The notes: generated by a model not told the origin, from the sequence alone. DNA of 64,000 nucleotides from Brevundimonas mediterranea (GCF_014196125.1 NZ_JACIDA010000003.1:186001-250000); one strand, 5' to 3'. Positions 46,770 through 55,587 are shown, counted from the first letter of the stretch. Numbers and translations: made by a program.

Positions 46770-47168
46770 TCAGGCTTTTTCGATAGCCGCCGCGATCTGA
46801 TCCGTACTATGCCCCGTCAGGTCCTTGGCGATTTCGCCGGCCAGCTTGGATTCTAGATCCTTGTGCCAGTGCTTGCGCAGTTCCCCCAGGGTCTTGGGCG
46901 CCGCGATCACCAGCAGTTCGTCGATCTTGTTCGTGACCGACCATTTGTTCAGCACCTCGGCCACGCCCATGGCGAAGCCGTCCTCGGCCTGGGTGTCGTT
47001 GTCCGGGTTGGCCTCGCTGGAACGGCGGCCGGACGAGCCGGAAACCCGATCCTCCATCGCCGGAATCTCCAGCGGCGACAGCCGGATTTCCTGGGCGTTC
47101 GTGTTCTTGAACAGGACCAGCTTCTCGCCGTCGACCACCGCCACCAGGGCGCCATTGGATAGTTTCAT
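46770..47168 (-). CDS. Host-attachment-type (BaeRF) protein
   Basis: This 132-residue protein matches the family first annotated as required for attachment to host cells, related to eRF1-domain proteins. It begins MKLSNGALVAVVDGEKLVLF. The central EDGFAMGVAEVLNKW and the C-terminal LLVIAAPKTLGELRKHWH plus KDLTGHSTDQIAAAI are the conserved blocks. It is cytoplasmic with no signal peptide, so direct attachment is doubtful; a translation-related role is possible. ATG 47168 was chosen over a longer frame whose first 102 residues look like read-through of non-coding sequence. It follows ogt on the same strand. Confidence 0.82.
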   Translation of the reverse strand: MKLSNGALVAVVDGEKLVLFKNTNAQEIRLSPLEIPAMEDRVSGSSGRRSSEANPDNDTQAEDGFAMGVAEVLNKWSVTNKIDELLVIAAPKTLGELRKHWHKDLESKLAGEIAKDLTGHSTDQIAAAIEKA

Positions 47169-47233
47169 CGTCGATACTCTTTCGGTCTGTGGCCTTGGGT
47201 AACGGTCGGGGACCGATGCCGTTGCCTCGCCGA

Positions 47234-47764
47234 TCAGAGCAGCCGCCCGCCGGCCTCGTGCGCCAGCAGCCAGCGTTTCCGCTCCAGCCCCCCGGCATAG
47301 CCGGTCAGGGTCCCGTTCGCCCCGATCACCCGATGGCAGGGCACGATCACCCCGACCGGGTTGGAGCCGTTGGCCAGACCCACCGCCCGCACCGCTCTGG
47401 GCGATCCGATCGCCGCCGCCAGCTGCCCGTAGCTGCGCGTCTCCCCCGCCGGAATGGCCCGCAGCGCGGCCCACACCGCCTGCTGGAAAACGGTCCCGCC
47501 CGTCTTCACCACCACCGCATCAAACGCCGTCAGATCACCGCCGAAATAGGCTTCGACCGCCCGACGCACCGCCTCCGGCGCCAGCCCCTCGACCAGTTCG
47601 ACCGGGCCGTAGTGGCGGTGCAGCAGCCGGCGCATCCGGTCTTCGTAGTCATGGAAATCCAGCGCCCGCACCGCCCCCTCGGCGTCGGTCGCCACCAGCA
47701 CCTCGCCCACCGGCGAGGCGATCCGATCCAGGGTCAGGGTCATCGGCGTTGATTGTCTAGGCAT
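47234..47764 (-). CDS. ogt: Methylated-DNA--protein-cysteine methyltransferase
   Basis: This 176-residue suicide repair protein removes alkyl groups from O6-alkylguanine in DNA. The acceptor is Cys143 in VGVIVPCHRVIGANG. FQQAVWAALRAIPAGETRSYG and AVRAVGLANGSNP form the DNA-binding helix and the arginine finger region. The N-terminal domain is of the Ogt type. ATG 47764 has GGAG seven bases upstream and overlaps the stop of the Ada-AlkA-like gene by 8 bases. The two therefore form an alkylation-repair operon, probably under control of the upstream protein. Confidence 0.95.
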   Translation of the reverse strand: MPRQSTPMTLTLDRIASPVGEVLVATDAEGAVRALDFHDYEDRMRRLLHRHYGPVELVEGLAPEAVRRAVEAYFGGDLTAFDAVVVKTGGTVFQQAVWAALRAIPAGETRSYGQLAAAIGSPRAVRAVGLANGSNPVGVIVPCHRVIGANGTLTGYAGGLERKRWLLAHEAGGRLL

Positions 47765-48839
47765 CGGCCGTCTCCGTCACACGGTTCCAGTAAAGGGCGC
47801 CATAGGCGCGCCAGGGGCGCCAGGCTTCGGCCCGCGCCGCCAGGGCCGCATCCACGGTCGCAAGCCGGTCGCTGGGGGCATCCTCTCCGGCGTCGATCCA
47901 ATCGCCCGCCGGTCGCAGTCCTGGCCAGGCCTCAAGCGCCGCACGCAGGTCCGGATCCGCCGACAGGTCCCGCCGGATCGCCTCGGGATCAGCCGCCAGG
48001 TCGAACACCCGCCGCACCCGCGCCAGCACGCCCGGCAGGGCTTTCAGCTCGTCCACCCGCGCCTCGACCGCCGCCTTGCCCTCAGACCCCGACCGCACGG
48101 AAACCTCGCCGTCCGTCCCGTCCGTCGCCGCCCGCAGCCTGCGCCGCCAGACCCCTTCGGCCACCGCCTCGTCCGGGGCGGCCCGCACCGTCAGGGCCGA
48201 CATCATCGCGCTCCAGTCATAGGGCGGGCGATAGGCCAGGCCCAGCTTCACCGCCCCGCCGCCCTCGCCTTCCGCCTTGCGCCGCCGCAATTCCGACGGC
48301 GGACGGCCATACAGGGCCCGAAAGGTCTCGTTGAACCGCCGGACGCTGCCGAAGCCGGACGCCATCGCCACCTCGGCCATCGACAGGTCGCTCTCGTGGA
48401 TCAGCTGCTTGGCCAGCAGGACGCGCCGGGTTTGGGCCACGCTGACCGGCGCCGCGCCCAGGTGCTGGCGGAACAGCCGTCGCAGATGCCGCTCGCCCAC
48501 CCCCAGCCGCGCCGCCAGAGTGTCCGCATCGCCCCCGTCCAGCGCCCCCGCCTCGATCAGGGCTAGGGCCCGGCTGACCGTGTTCGACGTGCCGCGCCAC
48601 GCCCCCATCTCGGGGGCCGTCTCGGGGCGGCAGCGCAGGCAGGCGCGAAACCCCGCCGCCTCGGCCGAGGCCGCCGTGGGGTGAAACACCACATTCTCGC
48701 GCCGGGGCGTCCGCGCGGGACAGACCGGCCGACAATAGATGCCGGTCGAGGTCACGCCCGTGAAGAACCGCCCGTCGAACCGGGCGTCCCGCGCCCCCAA
48801 GGCTCTCCAGCAGGCCTCCTGATCCAGCGTCTGTTCCAT
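47757..48839 (-). CDS. Ada-type regulator fused to AlkA, with the glycosylase core missing
   Basis: This 360-residue protein has an Ada metal domain with Cys36, Cys40, Cys67 and Cys70 in the usual spacing (TGIYCRPVCPARTP, FRACLRCRPE). An AraC-type helix-turn-helix region follows (about 85-190; MAEVAMASGFGSVRRFNETF). An AlkA N-terminal domain runs from about 195 to 310 and ends RVFDLAADPEAI and WPGLRPAGDW. Normal AlkA fusions then have about 120 residues of helix-hairpin-helix catalytic core. Here the sequence jumps directly to the last segment, AEAWRPWRAYGALYWN. No catalytic aspartate motif is present. It may still work as an alkylation-responsive activator of ogt. Confidence 0.85.
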   Translation of the reverse strand: MEQTLDQEACWRALGARDARFDGRFFTGVTSTGIYCRPVCPARTPRRENVVFHPTAASAEAAGFRACLRCRPETAPEMGAWRGTSNTVSRALALIEAGALDGGDADTLAARLGVGERHLRRLFRQHLGAAPVSVAQTRRVLLAKQLIHESDLSMAEVAMASGFGSVRRFNETFRALYGRPPSELRRRKAEGEGGGAVKLGLAYRPPYDWSAMMSALTVRAAPDEAVAEGVWRRRLRAATDGTDGEVSVRSGSEGKAAVEARVDELKALPGVLARVRRVFDLAADPEAIRRDLSADPDLRAALEAWPGLRPAGDWIDAGEDAPSDRLATVDAALAARAEAWRPWRAYGALYWNRVTETADA

Positions 48840-48896
48840 GGCCGGCAGGATGGCGGCTCAGCCCGGCGATGTCTCGCGGTTTTCGGACATGGATGC

Positions 48897-49106
48897 TCAG
48901 TCCTTCAGATAGAAGATCGCCTCGACCGTCGTGTTCAGCGCACGCGCCAGATCCAGGGCCACGATGGTCGAGGGGATGAAGACCCCGTTCTCCACCGTAT
49001 TGATCGTCTTGCGCGACACCTTGGCGGCGTCTGCCAGTTGGGCCTGGGTCAGGCCGGCCGCCGTGCGGACCTCCTTCAGCCTCAATCCCAGCCGACTACT
49101 CCCCAT
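48897..49106 (-). CDS. XRE-family helix-turn-helix regulator (69 aa)
   Basis: A compact DNA-binding protein made of one Cro/CI-type domain. Its sequence RLKEVRTAAGLTQAQLADAA, VSRKTINTVENG and PSTIVALDLARAL is typical of the 65-70 residue regulators often encoded beside small multi-membrane-span proteins of unknown function. Its ATG overlaps the end of the upstream membrane protein gene by 11 bases, with AGAGG nine bases ahead. It is the last gene of a three-gene run starting at 50525. A double palindrome before that run is its likely binding site. Confidence 0.9.
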   Translation of the reverse strand: MGSSRLGLRLKEVRTAAGLTQAQLADAAKVSRKTINTVENGVFIPSTIVALDLARALNTTVEAIFYLKD

Positions 49107-49779
49107 CGCCGGACGCCTCTCGATCCAGAAGCGCGAACCGCAAGGCCGCCGCCCCCGCCGAAGTCAGCAGCGAGAAGGCCAGCACCAGCGGCGTCCAGTT
49201 CGGCGCCCACACGCTGGCGGCCAGCGCCAGGGTGGCGCCCGCCATCAGGACGATGAAGGCCAGGCCCGTCGCGCGCGCCCGGATATGGCGCGACAGTTCG
49301 TCGTCCAGGAACTTCTTCATCTTCCGTGAGCCGCCGTCCCACGCCATCACGGTCATAATGATGGTCCAGCTGACGGTGGCGGCCATCAGCAACGGCACAA
49401 TGGCCTCACTGACACGCCCGGCGAGCAGATGATCCGAAAAGCCGATGATCATGATCCCCTCGATCAGCACCACCAGACTCATGGTGAACAGCTGGATGGT
49501 CCTGTTCCGTTGAACGCGGTCCCGATAAGTCATGATCGCGTCCAGGCGTCGTCGATCTTCGCCGGGCTTGCTGAACCAGGCCAGGATCGCCCCGACCAGC
49601 ATGGCGACGCCGCCCGCCGCTGCGACCGCCATGGCCCATTGCGCGTCAGCACTACCTTCGCTGGCGGCCAGCGAGGCGATCCCGATCATGCCCAGCGTGA
49701 AGAGCACCAAGGCGAACCCGTGCCGGCGGCGGCGGCGGCGCTCACGCGCCAGAGCCGCCTGCTTTTCATCCTCATCCAT
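49096..49779 (-). CDS. Multi-span membrane protein B, paralogue of its upstream neighbour
   Basis: This 227-residue inner membrane protein has about six hydrophobic segments and a very basic N-terminus (ARERRRRRRHGF). A conserved cytoplasmic loop between the fourth and fifth segments reads MAWDGGSRKMKKFLDDELSR, then RARATGLAFIVLMAG. It ends RFALLDREASGDGE. The same landmarks occur in the same order in the protein encoded at 49824-50525, so the two arose by tandem duplication. A GAGGAG site precedes the ATG. The family is not one I can name with confidence, and the function is unknown. Confidence 0.8.
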   Translation of the reverse strand: MDEDEKQAALARERRRRRRHGFALVLFTLGMIGIASLAASEGSADAQWAMAVAAAGGVAMLVGAILAWFSKPGEDRRRLDAIMTYRDRVQRNRTIQLFTMSLVVLIEGIMIIGFSDHLLAGRVSEAIVPLLMAATVSWTIIMTVMAWDGGSRKMKKFLDDELSRHIRARATGLAFIVLMAGATLALAASVWAPNWTPLVLAFSLLTSAGAAALRFALLDREASGDGE

Positions 49780-49823
49780 GGACGCCGCTCCTCAAGACTC
49801 TCGGCCCGCAATCCGATTGCAGA

Positions 49824-50525
49824 TCACCCATCGCGACCGGCCTCCCGATCCAGCCAGGCGAACCGCAGCCCCGCCGAGGCCCCGCCCAAGGCCAGGACAT
49901 AAGGCAAGGCCATGACCCCGTACTGTGGACGCCACAGCCCCAGACCCAGGGCCACGGTCAGCCCCGTCATCAGCACGACGAAGGCCAGGATCATCGATCT
50001 GGCCCGCATCAGCTGGGTCAGCTCGTCCTCCAGGAACCGGCGGTTCTTGCGTGTGTGCGCGTCCCACCCCATGACGACAAGCGGGATGAGCCAGCCATAC
50101 AGAACCGGCAGCAGCACCTGCACATAGGCGCCCAGATTATGGTCCCCGCCCAGGATCCTGCCCATCGCCTGATGCGCCTGCGCCATGAAGAGCAGCAGCA
50201 CGACGGGCAGCATCACCAGCTGTTGGGTGCGCGCGCGCTCCAACTTGTCACGACGCGCCCCCTCGCCGCTCGCCGCCACAGTGATCGACTGGCCCGGACG
50301 CGAACTCCACGCCCAGATCGCGCCGATGAGGGTCAGGGCGAATCCGACCCCCGTCGCCACACCGGCCGCCGTCGCCTGGTCGCCTTCTGCGCCGGAAACC
50401 AACGCGAACCCCGCGCCGCCGACCATGCCCGCCGCCCCGACGGCGGTCAGGGTGAGGGCCGTCCACCAGCATCGTTTTCTTTCCAGTTTCACGCGCTGGA
50501 TCGCTTGATCGTCGCTGTTGCTCAT
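49824..50525 (-). CDS. Multi-span membrane protein A, first gene of XRE-linked module
   Basis: This 233-residue inner membrane protein has about six hydrophobic segments. The shared loop reads MGWDAHTRKNRRFLEDELTQ, followed by RARSMILAFVVLMTG, and the C-terminus is RFAWLDREAGRDG. Similarity to protein B is clear over the last 90 residues and weaker before. A strong ribosome site (AGGAGGG) lies before ATG 50525, and a double inverted repeat lies directly upstream of that. It heads the operon A, B, XRE regulator. There are no transport or enzyme motifs. Confidence 0.8.
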   Translation of the reverse strand: MSNSDDQAIQRVKLERKRCWWTALTLTAVGAAGMVGGAGFALVSGAEGDQATAAGVATGVGFALTLIGAIWAWSSRPGQSITVAASGEGARRDKLERARTQQLVMLPVVLLLFMAQAHQAMGRILGGDHNLGAYVQVLLPVLYGWLIPLVVMGWDAHTRKNRRFLEDELTQLMRARSMILAFVVLMTGLTVALGLGLWRPQYGVMALPYVLALGGASAGLRFAWLDREAGRDG

Positions 50526-50539
50526 GTCGCCCTCCTGAC

Positions 50540-50573
50540 GTAACCTTGAGGTGACATATCACCTATAGGTTAC
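50540..50573. promoter_or_regulatory. Double palindromic operator of the XRE/membrane-protein module
   Basis: Two 15-base near-palindromes, GTAACCTTGAGGTGA (50540-50554) and TCACCTATAGGTTAC (50559-50573), are separated by four bases. Together they form an inverted repeat matching at 13 of 15 positions. They lie immediately upstream of the ribosome site for the gene at 50525. The arrangement suits cooperative binding of two dimers of the XRE regulator encoded last in the operon. Confidence 0.7.
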
Positions 50574-50638
50574 ACGTCAAGACCGTTTTCTTTTTCCGTG
50601 TCCCGACTAAGGTGTCCCTCTCCCGGGGGGTTCAGTTC

Positions 50639-53269
50639 ATGTCCAGTCATCGTCGTTCCGTGCGTCCGCTCGCCTTCAGCCTGGCCGGCGCCTGCGCCGC
50701 CGCCCTGCTGGCGGTTCAGCCCGCCGCCGCGTTCCAGACGGGCGCCGACATCCCCACGGTGCGTCAGACCCTGGGCTATGACAGCGGTCAGGAGATCACG
50801 CGGGCCGCCGACGTGCGCCGCTATTTCGAGGCCCTGCGCGCCGCCGCTCCCGACCGGATGGCGATGGGCGACTATGCGACGACCTGGGAGGGCCGGCCCC
50901 TGTTCTGGGCCGCCGTCGGCTCGCCCGCCAACATCGCCCGGCTGGACCAGATCAAGGCCGACGCCCGCGCCCTGGCCGATCCGCGCCGCACCTCGCCCCA
51001 GCAGGCCGCCGCCCTGATCGCGGATCAGCCGGTCCTGGTCTGGATGGCCTATTCCGTCCACGGCAATGAGATCAGCCCCGCCGACGCCGCCATGCAGGCC
51101 GCCCGCCGCCTGCTGACCGATCCGACCGCCCAGGCCTGGCTGGCCAACACCGTCGTGGTCTTCGTCCCGACCCAGAACCCGGACGGGCGCGAGCGTTTCC
51201 TCAACAGCTTCGCCTCAGGTCGCGGCTCCCTGCCCAATCCCGACCCCGCCTCGGCCGAGCGGGACGAGCCCTGGCCCAGCGGTCGCTACAACCATTATCT
51301 GTTCGACCTGAACCGCGACTGGTTCATCCAGACCCAGCCCGAGACCCAGGGTCACGCCGCCCTGGTCCGCGACTGGCGGCCCCAGGTGGTCGTCGACAGC
51401 CACGAGATGGGCTCGGACGAAACCTTCTTCTTCCCGCCAGAGGCCGAGCCGCTAAACCCGTGGATCTGGCCGCGCACCCTGGAGAACCGCGCCCTGTTCG
51501 GCCGCAACACCGGCGCCCGGTTCGACGCGGCGGGCCTGCCCTACTTCAACCGCAAGGTCTATGACGCCTTCTACCCCGGCTATGGCGACGGCTGGCCCGG
51601 CTATCTCGGCGCCGTCTCCATGACCTACGAAGCCGGTTCGGCGCGGGGCCTGGCCGCCCGCCGCAGCTCGGGCGAAGTCTTCACCTACGCCGACACGGTC
51701 CGCGCCCACCTGACCGCCACGCTGGCCACCATCGAGACGGCCTCGCGCAATCACGACCGGCTGTTGAACGACTTCTACGCCTATCACCGCGACGGGGTGG
51801 CGGGACGCGGCGCCTATGTCCTGTCGCGGGCGTCGGACCCCGCCGCCGCCGACCGTCTGGCGGGACTGCTGGTCCGTTCGGGGATCGAGGTCGGGGTCGC
51901 GCGCCAGGCCTTCGCCTGCGCCGGCCAACACCGTGCGGGCGACTATGTGGTCAACCTGGCCCAACCCCAGCGCCGGATGGCCGAGGTGCTGCTGACCCGC
52001 GACGTGCCCATCCCGCCTGCCTTCCTGGCCGAGCAGGAGCGCCGTCGCGCCCGCGGCCTGGGCGACGAGATCTATGATGTCACCGCCTGGTCCCTGCCCC
52101 TGATGTTCGGCGTCGATGCAACCCGCTGCGACAGCGCCCCGGGCGTCGCCGTCGAGGCGCGCGGGCCCGAACTGGTCACGCCCGCCGCCGTTCAGAACGC
52201 AGAAGCCCGCTACGGCTTCCTGGTCGCCCCCGGCTCGGCCCAGCCCCGCTTCCTGGCCGCCGCCCTGCAAGCCGGCCTGACGGTCAATTCCGCCGATCAG
52301 CCCTTCACCCAGAACGGCCGCGACTGGCCCGCCGGCACCTTGGTCTTGCCGAAAGCCGGCGCCCCCGCCGACCTGATCGCCACCCTGAACCGCCTCGCCG
52401 CCGACACGGGCGCCGAAGTGACCGGCGTTGACGAATCCTGGGTCGAGCGCGGCGCCGGCTTCGGCTCCAGCGATGTGGTGCGGCTGCGCGCGCCCCGCAT
52501 CGCCCTGGCCTGGGACAGCCCCGCCGCCCCCGACGCCGCCGGCGCGACCCGGTGGATGCTGGAACGCGACCTGGGCTATCCGGTCACCCCCATCCGCACC
52601 GCCAATTTTGGCGACGCCGACCTGGCCCATTATCAGGTCCTCATCCTGCCCGAGGGCCGCGACTACGCCTCCGTCCTGGGCGAGGCCGGGGTCAAGGCGT
52701 TGCACGACTGGGTCTCGCGCGGCGGCACCCTGATCAGCCTGGGAACCGCCACCCGCCTGCTGACCGACCCCGACAGCGACATGCTGGCCTCGCGCCGCGA
52801 GACCGGCGCCTTGGACAAGGACGAGGACAAGCCCGCCGCCCCCGCCCGGATCGCCAACCAGACCGACTACGCCGCCCTACTGGCCCACAGCGACCACGGC
52901 CCGGACTCGGTCGCCGGCGTTCTGGCCCGCGCCCATGTCGATCCCGACCACTGGATCGGCGCCGGCCTGCCCGAGACGCTGAACGTCCTGGTGCGCGGCG
53001 CCGACATCTACGCCCCGCTGAAGCGCGGCGAGGGCGTCAACGCCGTGCGGTTCGAAGGTTCGGACACCCTGCTGGCCTCGGGCCAGCTCTGGGCCGAGAA
53101 CCAGGCCCAGCTCGGCTACAAGCCGGTCGTCATGGTGGAAACCCTGGGATCGGGCCAGTTGATCGCCTTCACCCAGGACCCGACGGTGCGCGGCTATCTG
53201 GAAGGTTTGAAGCCCCTGTTCGCCAATGCGGTGTTCAAGGGACCGGCCCACGTCTCGCCGCGCTGGTGA
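50639..53269 (+). CDS. M14 family zinc metallopeptidase, exported
   Basis: This 876-residue protein has a signal peptide (LAFSLAGACAAALLAV, cleavage near AAAFQ). The carboxypeptidase domain occupies roughly 40-370: SVHGNEISP provides the His-x-x-Glu zinc motif, and VPTQNPDGRERF, FDLNRDWFIQ and VVDSHEMGSDE follow. The second half is a long mixed domain ending near a flavodoxin-like region (LPEGRDYASVLGEAG), as in other large bacterial M14 proteins. It likely degrades peptides in the periplasm. ATG 50639 is preferred to GTG 50612 because it directly begins the signal peptide and has a G-rich ribosome site. Confidence 0.92.
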   Translation: MSSHRRSVRPLAFSLAGACAAALLAVQPAAAFQTGADIPTVRQTLGYDSGQEITRAADVRRYFEALRAAAPDRMAMGDYATTWEGRPLFWAAVGSPANIARLDQIKADARALADPRRTSPQQAAALIADQPVLVWMAYSVHGNEISPADAAMQAARRLLTDPTAQAWLANTVVVFVPTQNPDGRERFLNSFASGRGSLPNPDPASAERDEPWPSGRYNHYLFDLNRDWFIQTQPETQGHAALVRDWRPQVVVDSHEMGSDETFFFPPEAEPLNPWIWPRTLENRALFGRNTGARFDAAGLPYFNRKVYDAFYPGYGDGWPGYLGAVSMTYEAGSARGLAARRSSGEVFTYADTVRAHLTATLATIETASRNHDRLLNDFYAYHRDGVAGRGAYVLSRASDPAAADRLAGLLVRSGIEVGVARQAFACAGQHRAGDYVVNLAQPQRRMAEVLLTRDVPIPPAFLAEQERRRARGLGDEIYDVTAWSLPLMFGVDATRCDSAPGVAVEARGPELVTPAAVQNAEARYGFLVAPGSAQPRFLAAALQAGLTVNSADQPFTQNGRDWPAGTLVLPKAGAPADLIATLNRLAADTGAEVTGVDESWVERGAGFGSSDVVRLRAPRIALAWDSPAAPDAAGATRWMLERDLGYPVTPIRTANFGDADLAHYQVLILPEGRDYASVLGEAGVKALHDWVSRGGTLISLGTATRLLTDPDSDMLASRRETGALDKDEDKPAAPARIANQTDYAALLAHSDHGPDSVAGVLARAHVDPDHWIGAGLPETLNVLVRGADIYAPLKRGEGVNAVRFEGSDTLLASGQLWAENQAQLGYKPVVMVETLGSGQLIAFTQDPTVRGYLEGLKPLFANAVFKGPAHVSPRW

Positions 53270-53372
53270 CGTCACAGACGCCTGATCGCGATCAGGGCTG
53301 GACACAGGCTCAGACGGGCATAACCTCGTTTTTCGCCCGCAGAGGCGCAAATAGAAAAATGGGAGTTACGCC

Positions 53373-53696
53373 TTGGTTCGTCTGTCTGTTTCCAAACTCG
53401 TCTCGATCGGCGCCTCAGTCGGGGCCGCCGCCGCCCTGTTCGCCGTGGGCGCCGTCGCCCAGAGCCGTCCTGATCCCCAACCGGCCGCTTCCGGCCGCGC
53501 CCTGCCGGTCGGCAGTTACCGCGAGACCTGCCGCAACATCTCCCTGAACGGGGATCGGCTGCGGGCCCGCTGCATCGCCAAGGACGGCCAGTCGGTCGCC
53601 TCGACCCTCAGCGTCCGCGCCTGCCGCGGCGCCCAGGTCCGCAACGACAACGGCCGCCTGACCTGCGACGTGGCGCCCGCTGCCCGCATACGCTGA
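53373..53696 (+). CDS. CVNH (cyanovirin-N-like) domain protein, exported
   Basis: A 107-residue precursor with a signal peptide ending near GAVAQSRP. The mature part matches the CVNH fold: SYRETCRNISLNGDRLRARC, then SVRACRGAQVRNDNGRLTC. Its four cysteines should make two disulfides in the periplasm. CVNH proteins bind glycans in some organisms; the ligand here is unknown. TTG 53373 is used because GGGAG lies about eight bases ahead and no in-frame ATG is available. It stands alone after the peptidase gene. Confidence 0.75.
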   Translation: MVRLSVSKLVSIGASVGAAAALFAVGAVAQSRPDPQPAASGRALPVGSYRETCRNISLNGDRLRARCIAKDGQSVASTLSVRACRGAQVRNDNGRLTCDVAPAARIR

Positions 53697-53733
53697 CGCT
53701 CAACCGGCCCCGGACGCGCCGGGGCCGGCCTGA

Positions 53734-55509
53734 TTACATGGGCCAGAACAGCAGGATCGCCGGCGGACCGATCACCAGCACCAGCAGGCTCAGCGGCGCC
53801 CCCAGCTTGGGATAATCCGAGAACTTGTACCCGCCCGGCCCCATGACCAGCGTATTGCACTGGTGCCCGATGGGGGTCAGGAAGTCGCACGCCGCCCCCA
53901 CCGCCACCGCCATCAGGAAGGGGTCGGGTCGATAGCCCAGCTGCTGGGCCAGGGTCGCGGCGATGGGCGCCACCACCAGGACCGTCGCCGCATTGTTCAG
54001 GAAGGGCGTCACCGCCATGGCGGCGAACATCATGCCCGCCACCGCCACCACAGGCGGAATGCCCTGGAACACCGACTTCAGCCCCCCGGCGATCAGATCC
54101 GCCCCGCCGGTCTGCTGGATCGCGTCCGACACCGGGATCAGGGCGGCGATCAGCACCAGCAGCGGCCCGTCCAGGGCGGCATAGGCCTCGCGCATCTTCA
54201 GCCCGCCCAGGGCCACGATCACCACCGCCGCGCCGAAGAAGGCGATGGCCACAGGGATCAGGCCGAACCCCACCATCACCATGGCGACAGCCAGAACCAC
54301 GGCCGGCAGGAACTTCCGTCGCTGGCCGCCCAGCCGCATGTCCCTTTCCGCCAGGGGCAAAAGACCCAGGGTCGCCAGCCGCCCCGGCAGGCCGGCCTCG
54401 GACCCCTGCAGCAACAGCACATCCCCCGCCTGCAGTTTGGCCGTCCGCAGATGCTGTGTCAGCTCATAGCCGCTACGCGACACGCCCAGCAGGTTCAGCC
54501 CATGCTGGCCGTACAGGTCCAGCGACCGCACCGATTGTCCGATCAGCAGCGAGTCCGCCCCGATCACCGCCTCGACCAGATGGACCTCGTCCTTGGCCTC
54601 TTCCAGCAGCACCGGGCGGTCGCCCCGCACCAGCTTCAGCTTTGTGGCGTCGATAAACCCCTCCAGCGCCTCCTGATCGCCCTTGATCAGCAGGGTGTCG
54701 CCGGCCCGGACCAAGGTGTTGCCGCGCGGTCGGGTCTTGCGCTTGCCGTCGCGGATCAGGGCCATCACCTGGATGTCGTCCGGCGCCATGGCCTTCAGGG
54801 CGCTGATGGGCTTGGTCTCCAGCGTCCAGTCGTCGGGCACGCGCGCCTCGGTCAGATAGGCGTTGGCCGACAGGGCCGCCGACAGGCCGATGGTCCCCGT
54901 CCGGTCCTTGGGCAGCAGCCGATAGCCGAACGCGAGGAACACCAGGGCCACCCCGGTCAGGATCAGGCCCACCGGCGCATAGTCGAACATCTGGAACGGC
55001 GCCCCGACCATGTCCTGACGCACCTCGGCGACCAGAATATTGGGCGCGGTTCCGACCAGGGTCACCATCCCGCCCGCCATGGCGCCGAAGGCCATGGGCA
55101 TCAGCAGCCGCGACTGTTTGGTCCCCGTGCGCCGACTGACCTGCAGCGCGACCGGCATCATGATGGCCAGGGCGCCGACGTTCTTCGTCACCATCGACAA
55201 CAGGGTGACGGCCGTGGTCAGCACCGGCACCTGGGACCGTTCGGTCTTCAGATACGGCATGATCCGCTTCAGGGCCATTTCGACGATGCCGGACTTGGCG
55301 AAGGCCGCCGACACGATCAAGGCGCAGGCGATGATCACCGTCACATCGTTGGAGAACCCCTCGAACGCCGCCTCGGCCGGGATCACCCCGATGGCCAACC
55401 CCGCCACCAGGGCCGCCACCGCGACCAGATCATACCGGAACCGGCCCCAGATGAAGGCCGCGACCGTCAGGCCGACCAGGCCAAAGGCCAAACCCTGTTG
55501 TAAAGTCAC
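53734..55509 (-). CDS. SLC13/DASS-type permease with central TrkA-C domains
   Basis: This 591-residue inner membrane transporter has two hydrophobic halves separated by a hydrophilic region (about 205-385). That region contains two TrkA-C (RCK-C) domains, marked by RGNTLVRAGDTLLIKGDQ and LQAGDVLLLQGSEAG. The membrane part has LLSMVTKNVGALAIMMPVA in the first half and AMAVTPFLNNAATVLVVAPI in the second, the paired helical hairpins of this family. Substrates in the family are sulfate, citrate or other dicarboxylates. The regulatory domains suggest ligand-gated activity. There is no neighbouring sulfate gene. Confidence 0.9.
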   Translation of the reverse strand: MTLQQGLAFGLVGLTVAAFIWGRFRYDLVAVAALVAGLAIGVIPAEAAFEGFSNDVTVIIACALIVSAAFAKSGIVEMALKRIMPYLKTERSQVPVLTTAVTLLSMVTKNVGALAIMMPVALQVSRRTGTKQSRLLMPMAFGAMAGGMVTLVGTAPNILVAEVRQDMVGAPFQMFDYAPVGLILTGVALVFLAFGYRLLPKDRTGTIGLSAALSANAYLTEARVPDDWTLETKPISALKAMAPDDIQVMALIRDGKRKTRPRGNTLVRAGDTLLIKGDQEALEGFIDATKLKLVRGDRPVLLEEAKDEVHLVEAVIGADSLLIGQSVRSLDLYGQHGLNLLGVSRSGYELTQHLRTAKLQAGDVLLLQGSEAGLPGRLATLGLLPLAERDMRLGGQRRKFLPAVVLAVAMVMVGFGLIPVAIAFFGAAVVIVALGGLKMREAYAALDGPLLVLIAALIPVSDAIQQTGGADLIAGGLKSVFQGIPPVVAVAGMMFAAMAVTPFLNNAATVLVVAPIAATLAQQLGYRPDPFLMAVAVGAACDFLTPIGHQCNTLVMGPGGYKFSDYPKLGAPLSLLVLVIGPPAILLFWPM

Positions 55510-55587
55510 TCAGTCGCTCTCGCCCCCGGCCGCCCAGCGCCGCCGATGGACAGCAACGGCGAAACCGGCCGGAGGTTCAACGCCCCT

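Noticed and set aside
47201..47225. A near match to the general-stress promoter upstream of the host-attachment-type gene
   Set aside because: On the minus strand it reads GCAAC-N16-CGTT; the -35 deviates at a key position, so I did not call it beside the two perfect sites.
46770..47474. A longer 234-residue version of the host-attachment-type protein
   Set aside because: The first 102 residues overlap ogt and are Gly/Arg-rich noise; the family starts at MKLSNGALVAVVDG.
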